From assembly GCF_011682045.1 (NCBI RefSeq), contig NZ_VVIW01000008.1, forward strand, positions 180,900-244,899: a DNA stretch of 64,000 nucleotides, given 5' to 3'. Every line of letters begins with the position of its first letter. The first letter of the stretch is position 1. Positions 25,566 through 35,724 of the stretch are shown here, one piece after another. Source of the stretch: Massilia aquatica (lineage in GTDB: Bacteria; Pseudomonadota; Gammaproteobacteria; Burkholderiales; Burkholderiaceae_D). A program made the position numbers and the translations under genes. The notes beneath the pieces are model-generated. The model made no database searches. It had not been told where the DNA came from and worked only from the letters and a program-made list of their open reading frames with translations.

Positions 25566-27488
25566 ATGTCCGATTTCCCACCTACCAGCAGTGTCGTCCC
25601 GCCTGCACCCACAGCCCCGGACATTGGCCCGGCCATGTACGAAAGCAGTCCCGATTGCGTGAAGGTGCTCGACAACGGCGGCAATCTTCTGTCGATGAAC
25701 AGAAACGGCCGGTGCGCGATGGAGATCGACGATTTCTCACCGCTGGTCGGCCTGCCCTGGGCCAGCCTGTGGCCGGCGGAGATGGTGGCCACGGTATTGA
25801 CGGCGCTCGCGGCCGCGCGTAGCGGCGGCAGCGGGCGCTTCGAGGCGTTTTGCCCGACCGCTAAAGGTACGCCGAAATGGTGGGAAGTGATCGTCGCTCC
25901 GATCCTTGGCGCCGATGGCCGGACGGAGCGCATCCTCGCCATCTCGCGCGATGTCACCGGCGCGCGCCAGGCCGGCGAAGCGCTGCAGCACAGTGCCGAA
26001 CGGCTGGAACTGGCCACCGAGGCGGCCGACCTGGGCCTGTGGACCTGGGACCCGGTTTCCGACCAGGTCACCTGGGATAACCAGCGCACCTACGACATCC
26101 TCGGCTTGGCGCCGTCGGCCCAGCCGGTCAACGCGGCGCGCTTTGCCGCCGATTTTTTGCATCCGGACGATGTCGAACGCTTTGGGCAGGCGGTTGCCGC
26201 CAGCGTGGCGGGCGACCTGCGCTTCCAGTTCGAGGGCCGGATGCGCGACAAGAACGGCGCGCTGCGCTGGATCGAACTGTACGGCCGGCCGCAGGACAGC
26301 GACGGCCAGCCGAGCACGACCTTGGTGGGCACCATCGCCGATATCACCGCGCGCAAGCTGGCCGAAGACAAGCTGCGCGACGCCGACCGCCGCAAGGACG
26401 AATTCCTGGCCATGCTGGCGCATGAGCTGCGCAATCCGCTGGCCCCGATCGGCGCCGCCGCCGAACTGCTCAAGCTGGGCAAGTTCGACGAGGCGCGGGT
26501 GCGCAAGACCAGCGAAATCATCAGCCGCCAGGTCAGCCACATGACGCACCTGGTCAACGACCTGCTGGACGTCTCGCGCGTGACCGGCGGCGTGGTCAAG
26601 CTCGACACGGCGCCGCTCGACCTGCGCGACATCGTCGCCGACGCGGTCGAGCAAAGCGGGCCGCTGATCCGCGGCCGCGGGCACAAGCTGTGCATCCATC
26701 TGCCGCCCGACGCTGGCACCGTGCTGGGCGACGCCAAGCGGCTGGTGCAAATCGTCGGCAACCTGCTCAACAACGCCGCCAAGTACACCCCGGACGGCGG
26801 CAAGATCGACCTGCGCATCGCCATCGATGACGAGCGCGTCACGCTCAGCGTGGCCGACAACGGCATCGGCATGGAGCACCAGCTGGCGTGCCGCGTATTC
26901 GACCTGTTCAGCCAGGCCGAGCATACGTCCGACCGCACCGCCGGCGGCCTGGGCCTGGGGCTGGCGCTGGTCAAAAGCCTGGTCGAGATGCATGGCGGCA
27001 GTGTGTCCTGTGCCAGCGGCGGGACCGGGGCCGGCAGTACCTTCAGCGTATCGCTGCCGCGTCTGCGCGACGGCCGCGAGGCGCCACTGGCGGTGCACGC
27101 TCCCGAGCGGCTGGCCGGACAGGCGCGCACGCTCGATATCCTGGTGGTCGACGATAACGTCGACGCCGCCGCCATGCTGGCCATGCTGCTCGAAGCGTCG
27201 GGGCACCGCATGACGGTCGAGCATTCGGCCAGGGATGCGCTGGCGCGCATCGAAACGGCCCGCTTCGACGTCTGCCTGCTCGATATCGGCCTGCCCGAAA
27301 TGGACGGCAACGCGCTGGCGGCGCGCCTGCGCAGCCATCCGCACACGCGCAACGCGCTGCTGGTGGCCATTACCGGCTACGGCCAGGAGAGCGACCGCCA
27401 GCGCAGCCAGGCGGCCGGGTTCGACCAGCACATGGTCAAGCCGGTCGATACCGGCCGGCTGATGGACGTGTTGGCCGAGGTCGTCTAA
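25566..27488 (+). CDS. PAS-domain hybrid histidine kinase, soluble
   Basis: A roughly 640-residue cytoplasmic hybrid kinase without membrane segments. A first PAS domain (about residues 25-140) and a PAS_3-type second domain ([14 protein letters not shown] start near 150, ending in [16 protein letters not shown] near 265) precede HisKA with His286 in [15 protein letters not shown]. The ATPase has [15 protein letters not shown], and the C-terminal receiver has Asp573 ([12 protein letters not shown]). Such proteins sense redox, light or small molecules through PAS. The start used is the ATG at 25566; ATG 25536 or TTG 25530 upstream would add 10-12 residues. No partner regulator adjacent. Confidence 0.85.
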   Translation: MSDFPPTSSVVPPAPTAPDIGPAMYESSPDCVKVLDNGGNLLSMNRNGRCAMEIDDFSPLVGLPWASLWPAEMVATVLTALAAARSGGSGRFEAFCPTAKGTPKWWEVIVAPILGADGRTERILAISRDVTGARQAGEALQHSAERLELATEAADLGLWTWDPVSDQVTWDNQRTYDILGLAPSAQPVNAARFAADFLHPDDVERFGQAVAASVAGDLRFQFEGRMRDKNGALRWIELYGRPQDSDGQPSTTLVGTIADITARKLAEDKLRDADRRKDEFLAMLAHELRNPLAPIGAAAELLKLGKFDEARVRKTSEIISRQVSHMTHLVNDLLDVSRVTGGVVKLDTAPLDLRDIVADAVEQSGPLIRGRGHKLCIHLPPDAGTVLGDAKRLVQIVGNLLNNAAKYTPDGGKIDLRIAIDDERVTLSVADNGIGMEHQLACRVFDLFSQAEHTSDRTAGGLGLGLALVKSLVEMHGGSVSCASGGTGAGSTFSVSLPRLRDGREAPLAVHAPERLAGQARTLDILVVDDNVDAAAMLAMLLEASGHRMTVEHSARDALARIETARFDVCLLDIGLPEMDGNALAARLRSHPHTRNALLVAITGYGQESDRQRSQAAGFDQHMVKPVDTGRLMDVLAEVV

Positions 27489-27553
27489 GTAGCCACATTG
27501 GCATTTGCGTTGATATTGTCATCACGACATTACAGTCTCCGGCCTTGTTGTCC

Positions 27554-28006
27554 CTATTTTGGGTTTGAACCGGCAGAGATAGCGACGATCTGTTTTATTC
27601 TGCCAATGAAATCGCCCCAATGGCTGGTGTCGGTTCTGTCGTATACGCCGGTGATCCAAGTGCAGGAGTTGTGAAAACGATAATATTTCGTTAAGGCCGA
27701 TAAAAATTCTTTCCCGTCCGCATCCGATCGGTATACTTTTTTTGGCTTGGCAAGCTCAACCCAGATCATTCCATTAGGCTCCATATTTTTTTTTGGGCAT
27801 CCCTCGGTAGAGAGCGCGTAATTCTCCGCTTCCAGCGTCAAATGCCCATACACAGAAATTTTTTTCCCATCGTAGGCGATCGGGTTTTTGAGCAGGTCCT
27901 GTAGCGTGATCGATGCAATTTTCCGCATGCTCGCCTTGCGCTTGATTTCAGAAGAACATGCTGATGGCAAAACAAAAAATAATGTGAAGAACAGAATTTT
28001 TCTCAT
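27554..28006 (-). CDS. small lipoprotein, low GC, unknown
   Basis: The ATG at 28006 has an excellent GGGAGG 6 bases upstream. The 150-residue product has a lipoprotein signal (FFVLPSAC) and a mature domain of about 130 residues rich in Lys, Tyr and Ile with motifs YDGKKISVYGHLTLE and WITGVYDRTDTSHWGDFIG. That pattern is reminiscent of an OB-like fold but no family is assigned. It is distinctly AT-richer than fisR, which lies 100 bases upstream on the same strand, so it is probably a recent arrival and not part of the sulfide system. Confidence 0.65.
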   Translation of the reverse strand: MRKILFFTLFFVLPSACSSEIKRKASMRKIASITLQDLLKNPIAYDGKKISVYGHLTLEAENYALSTEGCPKKNMEPNGMIWVELAKPKKVYRSDADGKEFLSALTKYYRFHNSCTWITGVYDRTDTSHWGDFIGRIKQIVAISAGSNPK

Positions 28007-28107
28007 TAAAACCTCCCTGTAATGAATGACAACCGCAAGCCTAGGGTTGCGCTTGCGAGTCACGCGCTTTTTATCAACGATCGCGCCCGCCGGTTCCCTG
28101 GTGCCGC

Positions 28108-29406
28108 TCAGGCCAGGCCCTGTCGCTTGAGGCGCCGGTACAGCGTGCGCTCGCTGATGCCCAGGTGAGCGGCCAGTTCGCTGCGGGTGCCGTCGAAGTG
28201 GGCCGGCAGGGAGGTGCCGGCCTGCGCGGCCGGGCCGGGCTGCGCCGGCGCCGGCGGCAGGTGCGCAACCCGGATCACGCCATCGTCAGCGAACAGACTG
28301 GCGCGTTCGAGCACGTTGCGCAGTTCGCGGATATTGCCCGGCCACGCTCGCCGCTGCAACTGCGCCAGCGCCTCCGCGTCGATGCTCACCGTGCGCATGG
28401 CGCTTGGGCGCGCCAGGAAGGAATTGGCCAGCAGGGCGATATCGCCGGCGCGCTCACGCAGCGGCGGCAGGCGGATCGGAAAGGCGTTGATGCGGTAATA
28501 CAGGTCCTGGCGGAACTCGCCGCGCGCGACCATCTCGGCCAGCGGTTTGTGGGTGGCCGCCACCAGCCGAAAATTCGCGTGCAGGGTTTCCACCCCGCCC
28601 ACCCGCCGGTAGGTGCCGGTTTCGATCAGGCGCAGCAGCTTGACCTGCATCGCCAGCGGCACGTCGCCAATTTCATCGAGGAAGATGGTGCCGTCCTGCG
28701 CCGTGTCGACCAGCCCCGGCTTGCGCACCGCCGCCCCGGTGAACGCGCCTTTTTCATGGCCGAACAATTCGCTCTCGAACAGGGTCTCGCTCAAGCCCGA
28801 GCAGTCGACTACGACCAGCGGGCCGCCGGCGCGCGCGCTGCTGGCGTGCACGGCGCGCGCGAACAGTTCCTTTCCGGTTCCCGATTCTCCCAGCAGCAGC
28901 ACCGGCAGCATCGAGGGCGCCACCCGCTGCAGCGCGGCCAGCGCCTGGTTGAAGGCGGGCGAGCGGCCCACCAGTCCATCGCCGCTCGGCTGCGCCGACG
29001 CGCTGCGCACCGTCGACAAGCGCTCGACGTAGGCTGTAATCGCCCCGTGTTCATCGAAAATCGGACGCAGTTCCACATCCACGTGTTCCGGCCCGCGCGG
29101 CGTATGGTGAATGTGCAGCACGCGGTCCGGCCCGCGCAGCTCCTGCGCCTTCTTCATGGGGCAATGCTCGCCCGCCTGGTCGCACGGCAGGTCGTAGTGA
29201 TGCGAGACGCGGTAGCACTTCTGGCCGATGAAGGGCTTGCCGGTGCCGCCGAACTGGCGCCGGTAGGCGCTGTTGGCGGCCAGGATGTTGTAGTCGGGGT
29301 CGAGCACGATCATCGGCTGCGCCTCGTGTTCGAGAAACGACACCAGCGACTGCACCTGTGCGGAGGGCGCGGCGGTTGACGCTTTGTTGGTCGGGTCGGT
29401 GGGCAT
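28108..29406 (-). CDS. fisR: FisR-type sigma-54-dependent persulfide-responsive activator
   Basis: A 432-residue enhancer-binding protein. The N-terminal PAS-like sensor (about 20-130) contains exactly three cysteines in a row, Cys64, Cys75 and Cys82, spaced 11 and 7 as in FisR, which reacts with sulfane sulfur to activate transcription. The AAA+ domain has Walker A GESGTGKE (173-180), the sigma-54 contact GAFTGA (220-225) and Walker [12 protein letters not shown] (238-248). A Fis-type HTH closes the protein ([20 protein letters not shown]). It is divergent from pdo-sqr-tauE, whose -24/-12 promoter is its expected target. AGGAG precedes the ATG at 29406. Confidence 0.9.
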   Translation of the reverse strand: MPTDPTNKASTAAPSAQVQSLVSFLEHEAQPMIVLDPDYNILAANSAYRRQFGGTGKPFIGQKCYRVSHHYDLPCDQAGEHCPMKKAQELRGPDRVLHIHHTPRGPEHVDVELRPIFDEHGAITAYVERLSTVRSASAQPSGDGLVGRSPAFNQALAALQRVAPSMLPVLLLGESGTGKELFARAVHASSARAGGPLVVVDCSGLSETLFESELFGHEKGAFTGAAVRKPGLVDTAQDGTIFLDEIGDVPLAMQVKLLRLIETGTYRRVGGVETLHANFRLVAATHKPLAEMVARGEFRQDLYYRINAFPIRLPPLRERAGDIALLANSFLARPSAMRTVSIDAEALAQLQRRAWPGNIRELRNVLERASLFADDGVIRVAHLPPAPAQPGPAAQAGTSLPAHFDGTRSELAAHLGISERTLYRRLKRQGLA

Positions 29407-29442
29407 GGGGTGGCTCCTGGTCAGGGGCGCATGGTGGCGCAG

Positions 29443-29480
29443 CACTGCCACGACTGTCAAGTGGCACTGCCAGATGGCAG
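29443..29480. promoter_or_regulatory. paired TGCCA/TGGCA palindromes, probable FisR upstream activating sites
   Basis: Two overlapping inverted repeats: an imperfect one with 9-bp arms (29443-29451 and 29461-29469, one mismatch) and a perfect CTGCCA-GA-TGGCAG at 29467-29480. They lie about 90-125 bases upstream of the -24 element, the usual distance for enhancer-binding proteins. Further TGGCA half sites follow to about 29510. Assignment to FisR is inferred from position. Confidence 0.55.
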
Positions 29481-29566
29481 CTTGTGGCAGTCCGGCTGGC
29501 GTGGGTGGCATGTAAATTCCTTAACAAATCAAGGACCTGGATCATGATTCTGGCACCTGGACGCTC

Positions 29567-29582
29567 TGGCATGCGTTTTGCC
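29567..29582 (+). promoter_or_regulatory. sigma-54 (-24/-12) promoter of pdo-sqr-tauE
   Basis: TGGCATGCGTTTTGCC contains GG and GC with exactly 10 bases between, matching the TGGCAC-N5-TTGC consensus in nearly every position. Transcription would begin near 29593, 24 bases before the persulfide dioxygenase start. Confidence 0.8.
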
Positions 29583-29616
29583 TTATATGCCAGGTATCCA
29601 CAGGAAAGCCCCACGC

Positions 29617-30498
29617 ATGAGCACAGCCGCATTCCAGGTCGAAGGTTTCTTCGACGCTGCCACCAGCACCGTCAGCTACCTGGTGCTCGATCCGGCGACC
29701 GACAGCTGCGCCCTGATCGACAGCGTGCTCGACTTCGACCAGAAATCGGGCCGCACCGGCACTGCCTCGGCCGACCGCCTGATTGCGCGGGTGGGCGAGC
29801 TTGGCGCCAGGGTCGAGTGGATACTGGAAACCCACGTCCACGCCGACCACCTGACCGCCGCCCAATACCTGCAACAGCGCCTCGGCGGCAAGACCGCCAT
29901 CGGCCGCTACATCGCCGCCGTGCAGGAAGTATTCGGCACCTTGCTCAATACCGGGGCCGGCATGGCGCGCGACGGCAGCCAGTTCGACCACCTGTTCGCC
30001 GATGGCGAGACGTTCCGCATCGGCGGCGTGGAATGCAGTGCCATGCACACGCCCGGCCACACGCCGGCCTGCCTGAGCTACGTGGTGGGCCACGGCGCCC
30101 GCCTTGCCGCGTTCGTCGGCGACACCCTGTTCATGCCCGACTACGGCACCGCGCGCTGCGATTTTCCAGGCGGTGACGCGGGTACCTTGTACCGCTCGAT
30201 CGCCAGGGTGCTCGCCTTGCCCGACGATACCTTGCTCTACATGTGCCACGACTACCAGCCGGGCGGGCGCGAGGTGCGCTTTGTCAGCACGGTGGCGGAG
30301 GAACGCTTTCATAACGTCCACGTCGGCGGCGGCGTCACGGAAGCCGATTTCGTGGCCATGCGCACCCGGCGCGACGCCACCCTGGCCATGCCGGCCCTGA
30401 TCCTGCCGTCGGTGCAGATCAATATGCGCGCGGGGCAGTTTCCGGAACCGGAAGCGAATGGCCAGCGCTACCTGAAAATTCCGCTCAACGCGCTGTGA
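29617..30498 (+). CDS. pdo: persulfide dioxygenase, metallo-beta-lactamase fold
   Basis: A 293-residue cytoplasmic enzyme expected to oxidise glutathione persulfide to sulfite and glutathione with oxygen. The iron-binding HxHxDH motif is THVHADHLT (His73, His75, Asp77, His78), with a further ligand in CSAMHTPGHTPA and the Asp ligand in AFVGDTLF. The C-terminal half carries VRFVSTVAEERFHN, typical of the PDO/Blh branch; there is no N-terminal DUF442 sulfurtransferase domain. AGGAAA lies 10 bases before the ATG at 29617. First gene of the FisR-controlled operon; the sqr reading frame begins at its stop. Confidence 0.88.
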   Translation: MSTAAFQVEGFFDAATSTVSYLVLDPATDSCALIDSVLDFDQKSGRTGTASADRLIARVGELGARVEWILETHVHADHLTAAQYLQQRLGGKTAIGRYIAAVQEVFGTLLNTGAGMARDGSQFDHLFADGETFRIGGVECSAMHTPGHTPACLSYVVGHGARLAAFVGDTLFMPDYGTARCDFPGGDAGTLYRSIARVLALPDDTLLYMCHDYQPGGREVRFVSTVAEERFHNVHVGGGVTEADFVAMRTRRDATLAMPALILPSVQINMRAGQFPEPEANGQRYLKIPLNAL

Positions 30499-30512
30499 GC
30501 GTGAACGGCAGC

Positions 30513-31745
30513 ATGGACCGGCACGAGGTGCTCATCATCGGCGGCGGGGCGGCGGGCATTGCCACGGCGGCCAGCCTGCTGGCGCGCGAGCCGGGCCTGG
30601 ACATCGCCATCGTCGACCCGGCCGACGTGCATTACTACCAGCCCGGCTGGACCCTGGTGGGCGCCGGCGTGTTCGATAGCGCCCAGACGGCGCGCACCAT
30701 GGCCTCGGTCATTCCGCGCGGGGTCAAGTGGATCAAGGCGGCGGTGGCGGCCTTCGCGCCGGAGCGCAATGCCGTCATTCTCGATGGCTTTCGCATGGTG
30801 TGCTACGGGCAGCTGGTGCTGTGCCCGGGCCTCAAACTCGACTGGAACGCCATCGACGGCCTGCCGGCCACGCTCGGCAGCAATGGCGTGACCTCGAACT
30901 ACCTGGTCCACCTGGCGCCGTACACCTGGCAACTGGTGCGCAGCCTGCGCGCGGGCCAGGCCATTTTTACGCAGCCGCCGGCGCCCATCAAATGCGCGGG
31001 CGCGCCGCAAAAGGCGCTGTACCTGTCGGCCGATCACTGGAAACGCAGCGGCGTGGCCGGCCAGGTGCGGGTCGATTTTTGCAGCGCCGCGCCGGTCCTG
31101 TTTGGCGTGCCCGCGTACGTGCCGGCGCTGATGGAATACGTGAACGGCTACGGCATCGGCCTGCATCTGGGTCACACCTTGAGCGCAGTCGATGGCCCGG
31201 CGCGGCGCGCCACGTTTACGCGCGCGAATGCCGACGGGGCGAAGGAGACGGTCACGCGCTCGTTCGACCTGCTGCACGTGGTGCCGCCCCAGATGGCGCC
31301 GGACTTCGTGCGGGTCAGCCCGCTGGCCGATACAGCCGGCTGGATCGATGTGGACCCCGCCACCCTGCGCCACAAGCAATGGGCCAACATCCACGCGCTC
31401 GGTGACGCCATCAATTCCGGTAACGCCAAGACGGCGGCAGCGGCGCGCAAGCAGGCCCCGGTGGTGGCGCACAATGTGCTGGCGGCGCTCGGCAAGGCGG
31501 CCGGCGTGGCCCGTTACGACGGCTATGGCGCCTGCCCGCTGACGGTGGAGCGGGGCAAGGTGGTGCTGGCCGAGTTCAGTTACGGCGGCAAGCTGGCGCC
31601 GAGTTTTCCGTCCTGGCTGATCGATGGCACGCGGCCGTCGCGGCTGGCGTGGCTGCTCAAGGAACGGATTTTGCCGCCGTTGTACTGGCACGCCATGCTC
31701 AAAGGCCGCGAGTGGCTGGCCAGGCCGGCCCTGGAGGACGCGTGA
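30513..31745 (+). CDS. sqr: sulfide:quinone oxidoreductase
   Basis: A 410-residue FAD flavoprotein that oxidises sulfide to persulfide/polysulfide and reduces the quinone pool at the inner membrane. The dinucleotide motif is LIIGGGAAGIATAASLL at the N-terminus. Two cysteines expected in the active site are Cys161 (PIKCAGAPQK) and Cys341 (GACPLTVERGK), as in type II SQR; the third cysteine of type I enzymes is not evident. The C-terminus (LKERILPPLYWHAMLKG) is the membrane-binding amphipathic part. A GTG at 30495 overlapping the pdo stop is an alternative start. It passes persulfide to PDO. Confidence 0.9.
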   Translation: MDRHEVLIIGGGAAGIATAASLLAREPGLDIAIVDPADVHYYQPGWTLVGAGVFDSAQTARTMASVIPRGVKWIKAAVAAFAPERNAVILDGFRMVCYGQLVLCPGLKLDWNAIDGLPATLGSNGVTSNYLVHLAPYTWQLVRSLRAGQAIFTQPPAPIKCAGAPQKALYLSADHWKRSGVAGQVRVDFCSAAPVLFGVPAYVPALMEYVNGYGIGLHLGHTLSAVDGPARRATFTRANADGAKETVTRSFDLLHVVPPQMAPDFVRVSPLADTAGWIDVDPATLRHKQWANIHALGDAINSGNAKTAAAARKQAPVVAHNVLAALGKAAGVARYDGYGACPLTVERGKVVLAEFSYGGKLAPSFPSWLIDGTRPSRLAWLLKERILPPLYWHAMLKGREWLARPALEDA

Positions 31746-31755
31746 GGCCTGCGCC

Positions 31756-32553
31756 ATGACGCTCGTCGCCCTGCTCGGTTTCGTGGTCGGCATCGTGCTG
31801 GCGCTGACCGGCGCCGGCGGCGGCATCCTGGCCGTGCCGCTGCTGGTGTTCGGCGCGGGCTTGTCGATGGCCGAGGCGGGGCCGATCGGTTTGCTGGCGG
31901 TGGGGCTGGCGGCCAGCCTGGGTGCGGGCATGGGGCTGCGCAGCGGCACCGTGCGCTACAAGGCGGCGCTGCTGGTGGCCGCCGCCGGGGTGGTGTGTTC
32001 GCCGCTCGGGCTGTGGCTGGCGCAGCGCATGCCGAACCGGCCGTTGACGGCGCTGTTCGCCATCGTGCTGCTGTACGTGGCGCTGCGCGCCTGGCGGCGC
32101 TCGCGCTGCACGATGGACGCAGCGGCGCCACGCCGCACCCCGCCGCCGTGCCGGCTCGACCTCGCGCGCGGCAAACTGAACTGGACGGCGCCGTGCGCGC
32201 GGGCGCTGTGCTGTGCCGGGCTGGTGGCGGGCGGTTTGTCGGGCTTACTGGGTGTGGGCGGCGGGTTTGTGATGGTGCCGGCGCTCCAGCGCTTCACCGA
32301 CCTGGGCACGCAATCGGTGCTGGCGACCTCGCTGGCGGTCATTGCGCTGGTCTCGATGGCGGGGGTGGCGGCCAGCGCCGCCACCGGGCATCTGCAAGGG
32401 GCGGTGGCCTGGCCGTTTGCGCTCGGCGCGCTGGCCGGCATGGGCGCCGGACGGCTGCTGGCGGCGCGCTTGCCGGGTGCTCGCCTGCAACAGGGTTTCG
32501 CGCTGGTGTCGGGGCTGGTGGCGGTCGCGCTGCTGGTGCGCGCCACGGCCTAG
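31756..32553 (+). CDS. TauE/SafE-family sulfite exporter-like membrane protein
   Basis: A 265-residue inner-membrane protein with about eight hydrophobic segments. The repeated signature of TauE/SafE permeases is present in both halves: LTGAGGGILAVPLLV at the N-terminus and LSGLLGVGGGFVMVPALQ in the middle. In sulfur operons these proteins export sulfite or other sulfonates, matching removal of the sulfite made by PDO. It starts 10 bases after sqr and is the last gene of the operon. Substrate is inferred from neighbours. Confidence 0.82.
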   Translation: MTLVALLGFVVGIVLALTGAGGGILAVPLLVFGAGLSMAEAGPIGLLAVGLAASLGAGMGLRSGTVRYKAALLVAAAGVVCSPLGLWLAQRMPNRPLTALFAIVLLYVALRAWRRSRCTMDAAAPRRTPPPCRLDLARGKLNWTAPCARALCCAGLVAGGLSGLLGVGGGFVMVPALQRFTDLGTQSVLATSLAVIALVSMAGVAASAATGHLQGAVAWPFALGALAGMGAGRLLAARLPGARLQQGFALVSGLVAVALLVRATA

Positions 32554-32669
32554 TGTGGTTGTTTTGCACGGTTCCCGGCGTTGTCATAAAAATATCTTGA
32601 GGGTTGACGTGGTTTTCAGCTAGAGTTTCAAGCCGGAAATTTCCGCCTTTACCCACACCGAGGTCTGAC

Positions 32670-33758
32670 ATGTACCAAACGCTGAGCGGTTGCGCCCGCA
32701 AACTCCCCGTGTTATCCGGAACCGCCGCCGTGTTGCTGGCGCTGGCCGTGCTGCCGTCCGGCGCTGCGGCGGCCGACCTGGCCGTGTCGGCCTGCGCGGC
32801 GCAAGTGTATCCGGCCGAGGCCCTGCGCTACCGCATGGAGGGCGTGAGCCGGGTCCAGCTGGTGCCGGGCAAAAAGGTGCGGGTTGCCGGGGTGGTCGGC
32901 GAGAGCGGCTACGCGGTGCTCGACAGCGCCTCGGTGGCGCTGGCCACCACTTGCACGGTGCCGGCCACCAGTCCCGACGGCACGCCGTGGGTGCTGACCG
33001 TGCCGTGGAAGCTGCCCGCCGAAAAAGGCGCGTACACGCCGGCGCGGCTGGCTGTCGAGTTTTGCTCGCGCAGCAATAAACTGATCCGCTTCCCCGAGCT
33101 CGATGGCCTGGCGCCGAACATCACCGTGCGCGTGCTGGTGGATGCCGACGGCGCGCCGTCGGCGCCGAAGATCGAACTGTCGAGCGGCGAACCGCTGGCC
33201 GACCAGCAAGCGCTCGAGATGGTTGCACAATGCCGCTTCGGGCGCGCAACGCTCGACGGCGTGGCGGTGCCGGGCGCGGTGCTGGTGCCGCTGGCCTTCG
33301 ACAGTGCCGGCGTGAGCGACGACAAACTGCGCGCGCTGTACACCTTGCAGACCGATCCGAAGCTGGGGCCGAAGGATTACAAGCTGGCGCAGATTGACTT
33401 TGCCACCGAGACGGAAGCGACGCGGGTCATCGGCGAGCTGAACGGAGGCACCACATTCGTCGACTACATCCGCAAGCGCACCAAGCTGCCGGAAGTGATC
33501 AGGCGCGCGGGCCAGCTTGGCTGGATGCGCGTGGCGGAGATGGAGAAGGGGATTGCCGAGGCCATCGAGGCGCAGGGCGAGCCCGGCTTGTTGCAGCAGC
33601 CGGTGCAGGCGAAGAACGGCCGCTGGCACGTGATCGACATCGAGGAAACGCGCCCGGTGGCCACAGCCGGCTACGAGAAGGTCAGGGCCAGTCTGAAGCG
33701 CAAGCTGATCGAAGAACGCGAGGTCGTGGTCCAGCAGCCGCCGCCGGTAGCGAAGTGA
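32670..33758 (+). CDS. exported TonB-C/parvulin hybrid protein, unknown role
   Basis: A 362-residue protein with a Sec signal peptide (cleaved near AAAADL). Two TonB C-terminal-like domains follow: one around residues 45-105 (VYPAEALRYRMEGVSRVQL) and one around 130-215 (ITVRVLVDADGAPSAPKIEL, then AQCRFGRATLDG). The last 130 residues resemble a PPIC/parvulin peptidyl-prolyl isomerase domain (AQIDFATETEATRVI, RAGQLGWMRVAEMEKGI). Such fusions are seen in Oxalobacteraceae but their job is not known. GAGG precedes the ATG. It is transcribed alone, with its own promoter region, and faces the convergent chitinase. Confidence 0.65.
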   Translation: MYQTLSGCARKLPVLSGTAAVLLALAVLPSGAAAADLAVSACAAQVYPAEALRYRMEGVSRVQLVPGKKVRVAGVVGESGYAVLDSASVALATTCTVPATSPDGTPWVLTVPWKLPAEKGAYTPARLAVEFCSRSNKLIRFPELDGLAPNITVRVLVDADGAPSAPKIELSSGEPLADQQALEMVAQCRFGRATLDGVAVPGAVLVPLAFDSAGVSDDKLRALYTLQTDPKLGPKDYKLAQIDFATETEATRVIGELNGGTTFVDYIRKRTKLPEVIRRAGQLGWMRVAEMEKGIAEAIEAQGEPGLLQQPVQAKNGRWHVIDIEETRPVATAGYEKVRASLKRKLIEEREVVVQQPPPVAK

Positions 33759-33763
33759 TGCTG

Positions 33764-33794
33764 CCTGAAGGGGCGCCTGGCGCGCCCCTTCAGG
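33764..33794. terminator. hairpin between convergent genes
   Basis: A perfect 13-bp stem (33764-33776 with 33782-33794) and a 5-base loop lie between the stop codons of the two convergent genes. There is no strong T run, so it may act as a weak or bidirectional terminator. Confidence 0.55.
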
Positions 33795-33801
33795 TCAGGA
33801 C

Positions 33802-35403
<1,602 letters not shown>

Positions 35404-35723
35404 TTTGGAACTCCTTGTCGAGATGTCGAGCGGCTTAACGATGTTTTATGTGCAATAAACAGATACCAATATAACACCAGTAATCGGAGATATGCATACC
35501 AAATTGAAAATTATTAATACCAAATTATTACCTCCGGCAAGAGTCGATGCCACGGGTCATCGAGTTACGTTGACATCGCAGAATGCATAGCGGACGCACC
35601 GCGCGGGGATGGCTGCTGATGGAGGTGCCTTGAAGGAGGTGTCGCGCCGGAACCGGCGCTGAGGGCCGGTTCCGGATACGCTGGCGCGTACTTGACGTAC
35701 TTGACGTACTTGACGTACTTGAC
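35404..35723. other. intergenic region with AT-rich promoter, hairpin and tandem repeat
   Basis: About 320 bases upstream of the chitinase and downstream of the substrate-binding protein. The chitinase side is AT-rich and presumably holds its promoter. The other side has a hairpin and a 9-bp tandem repeat, listed separately. No ORF is supported. Confidence 0.6.
35647..35675. terminator. strong hairpin downstream of the substrate-binding protein gene
   Basis: An 11-bp perfect GC-rich stem (CCGGAACCGGC with GCCGGTTCCGG) and 7-base loop about 50 bases after the stop codon at 35724. No T run follows on the minus strand, so termination by this element alone is uncertain. Confidence 0.5.
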
Positions 35724-35724
35724 T
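35689..35724. repeat. 9-bp tandem repeat TACTTGACG, four units
   Basis: Three exact units and one with a single change (TACTTGACT) abut the stop codon of the substrate-binding protein gene; a fifth degenerate TACTTGATG covers its final codons. The array may have grown out of the 3' end of the gene by slippage. Confidence 0.85.
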
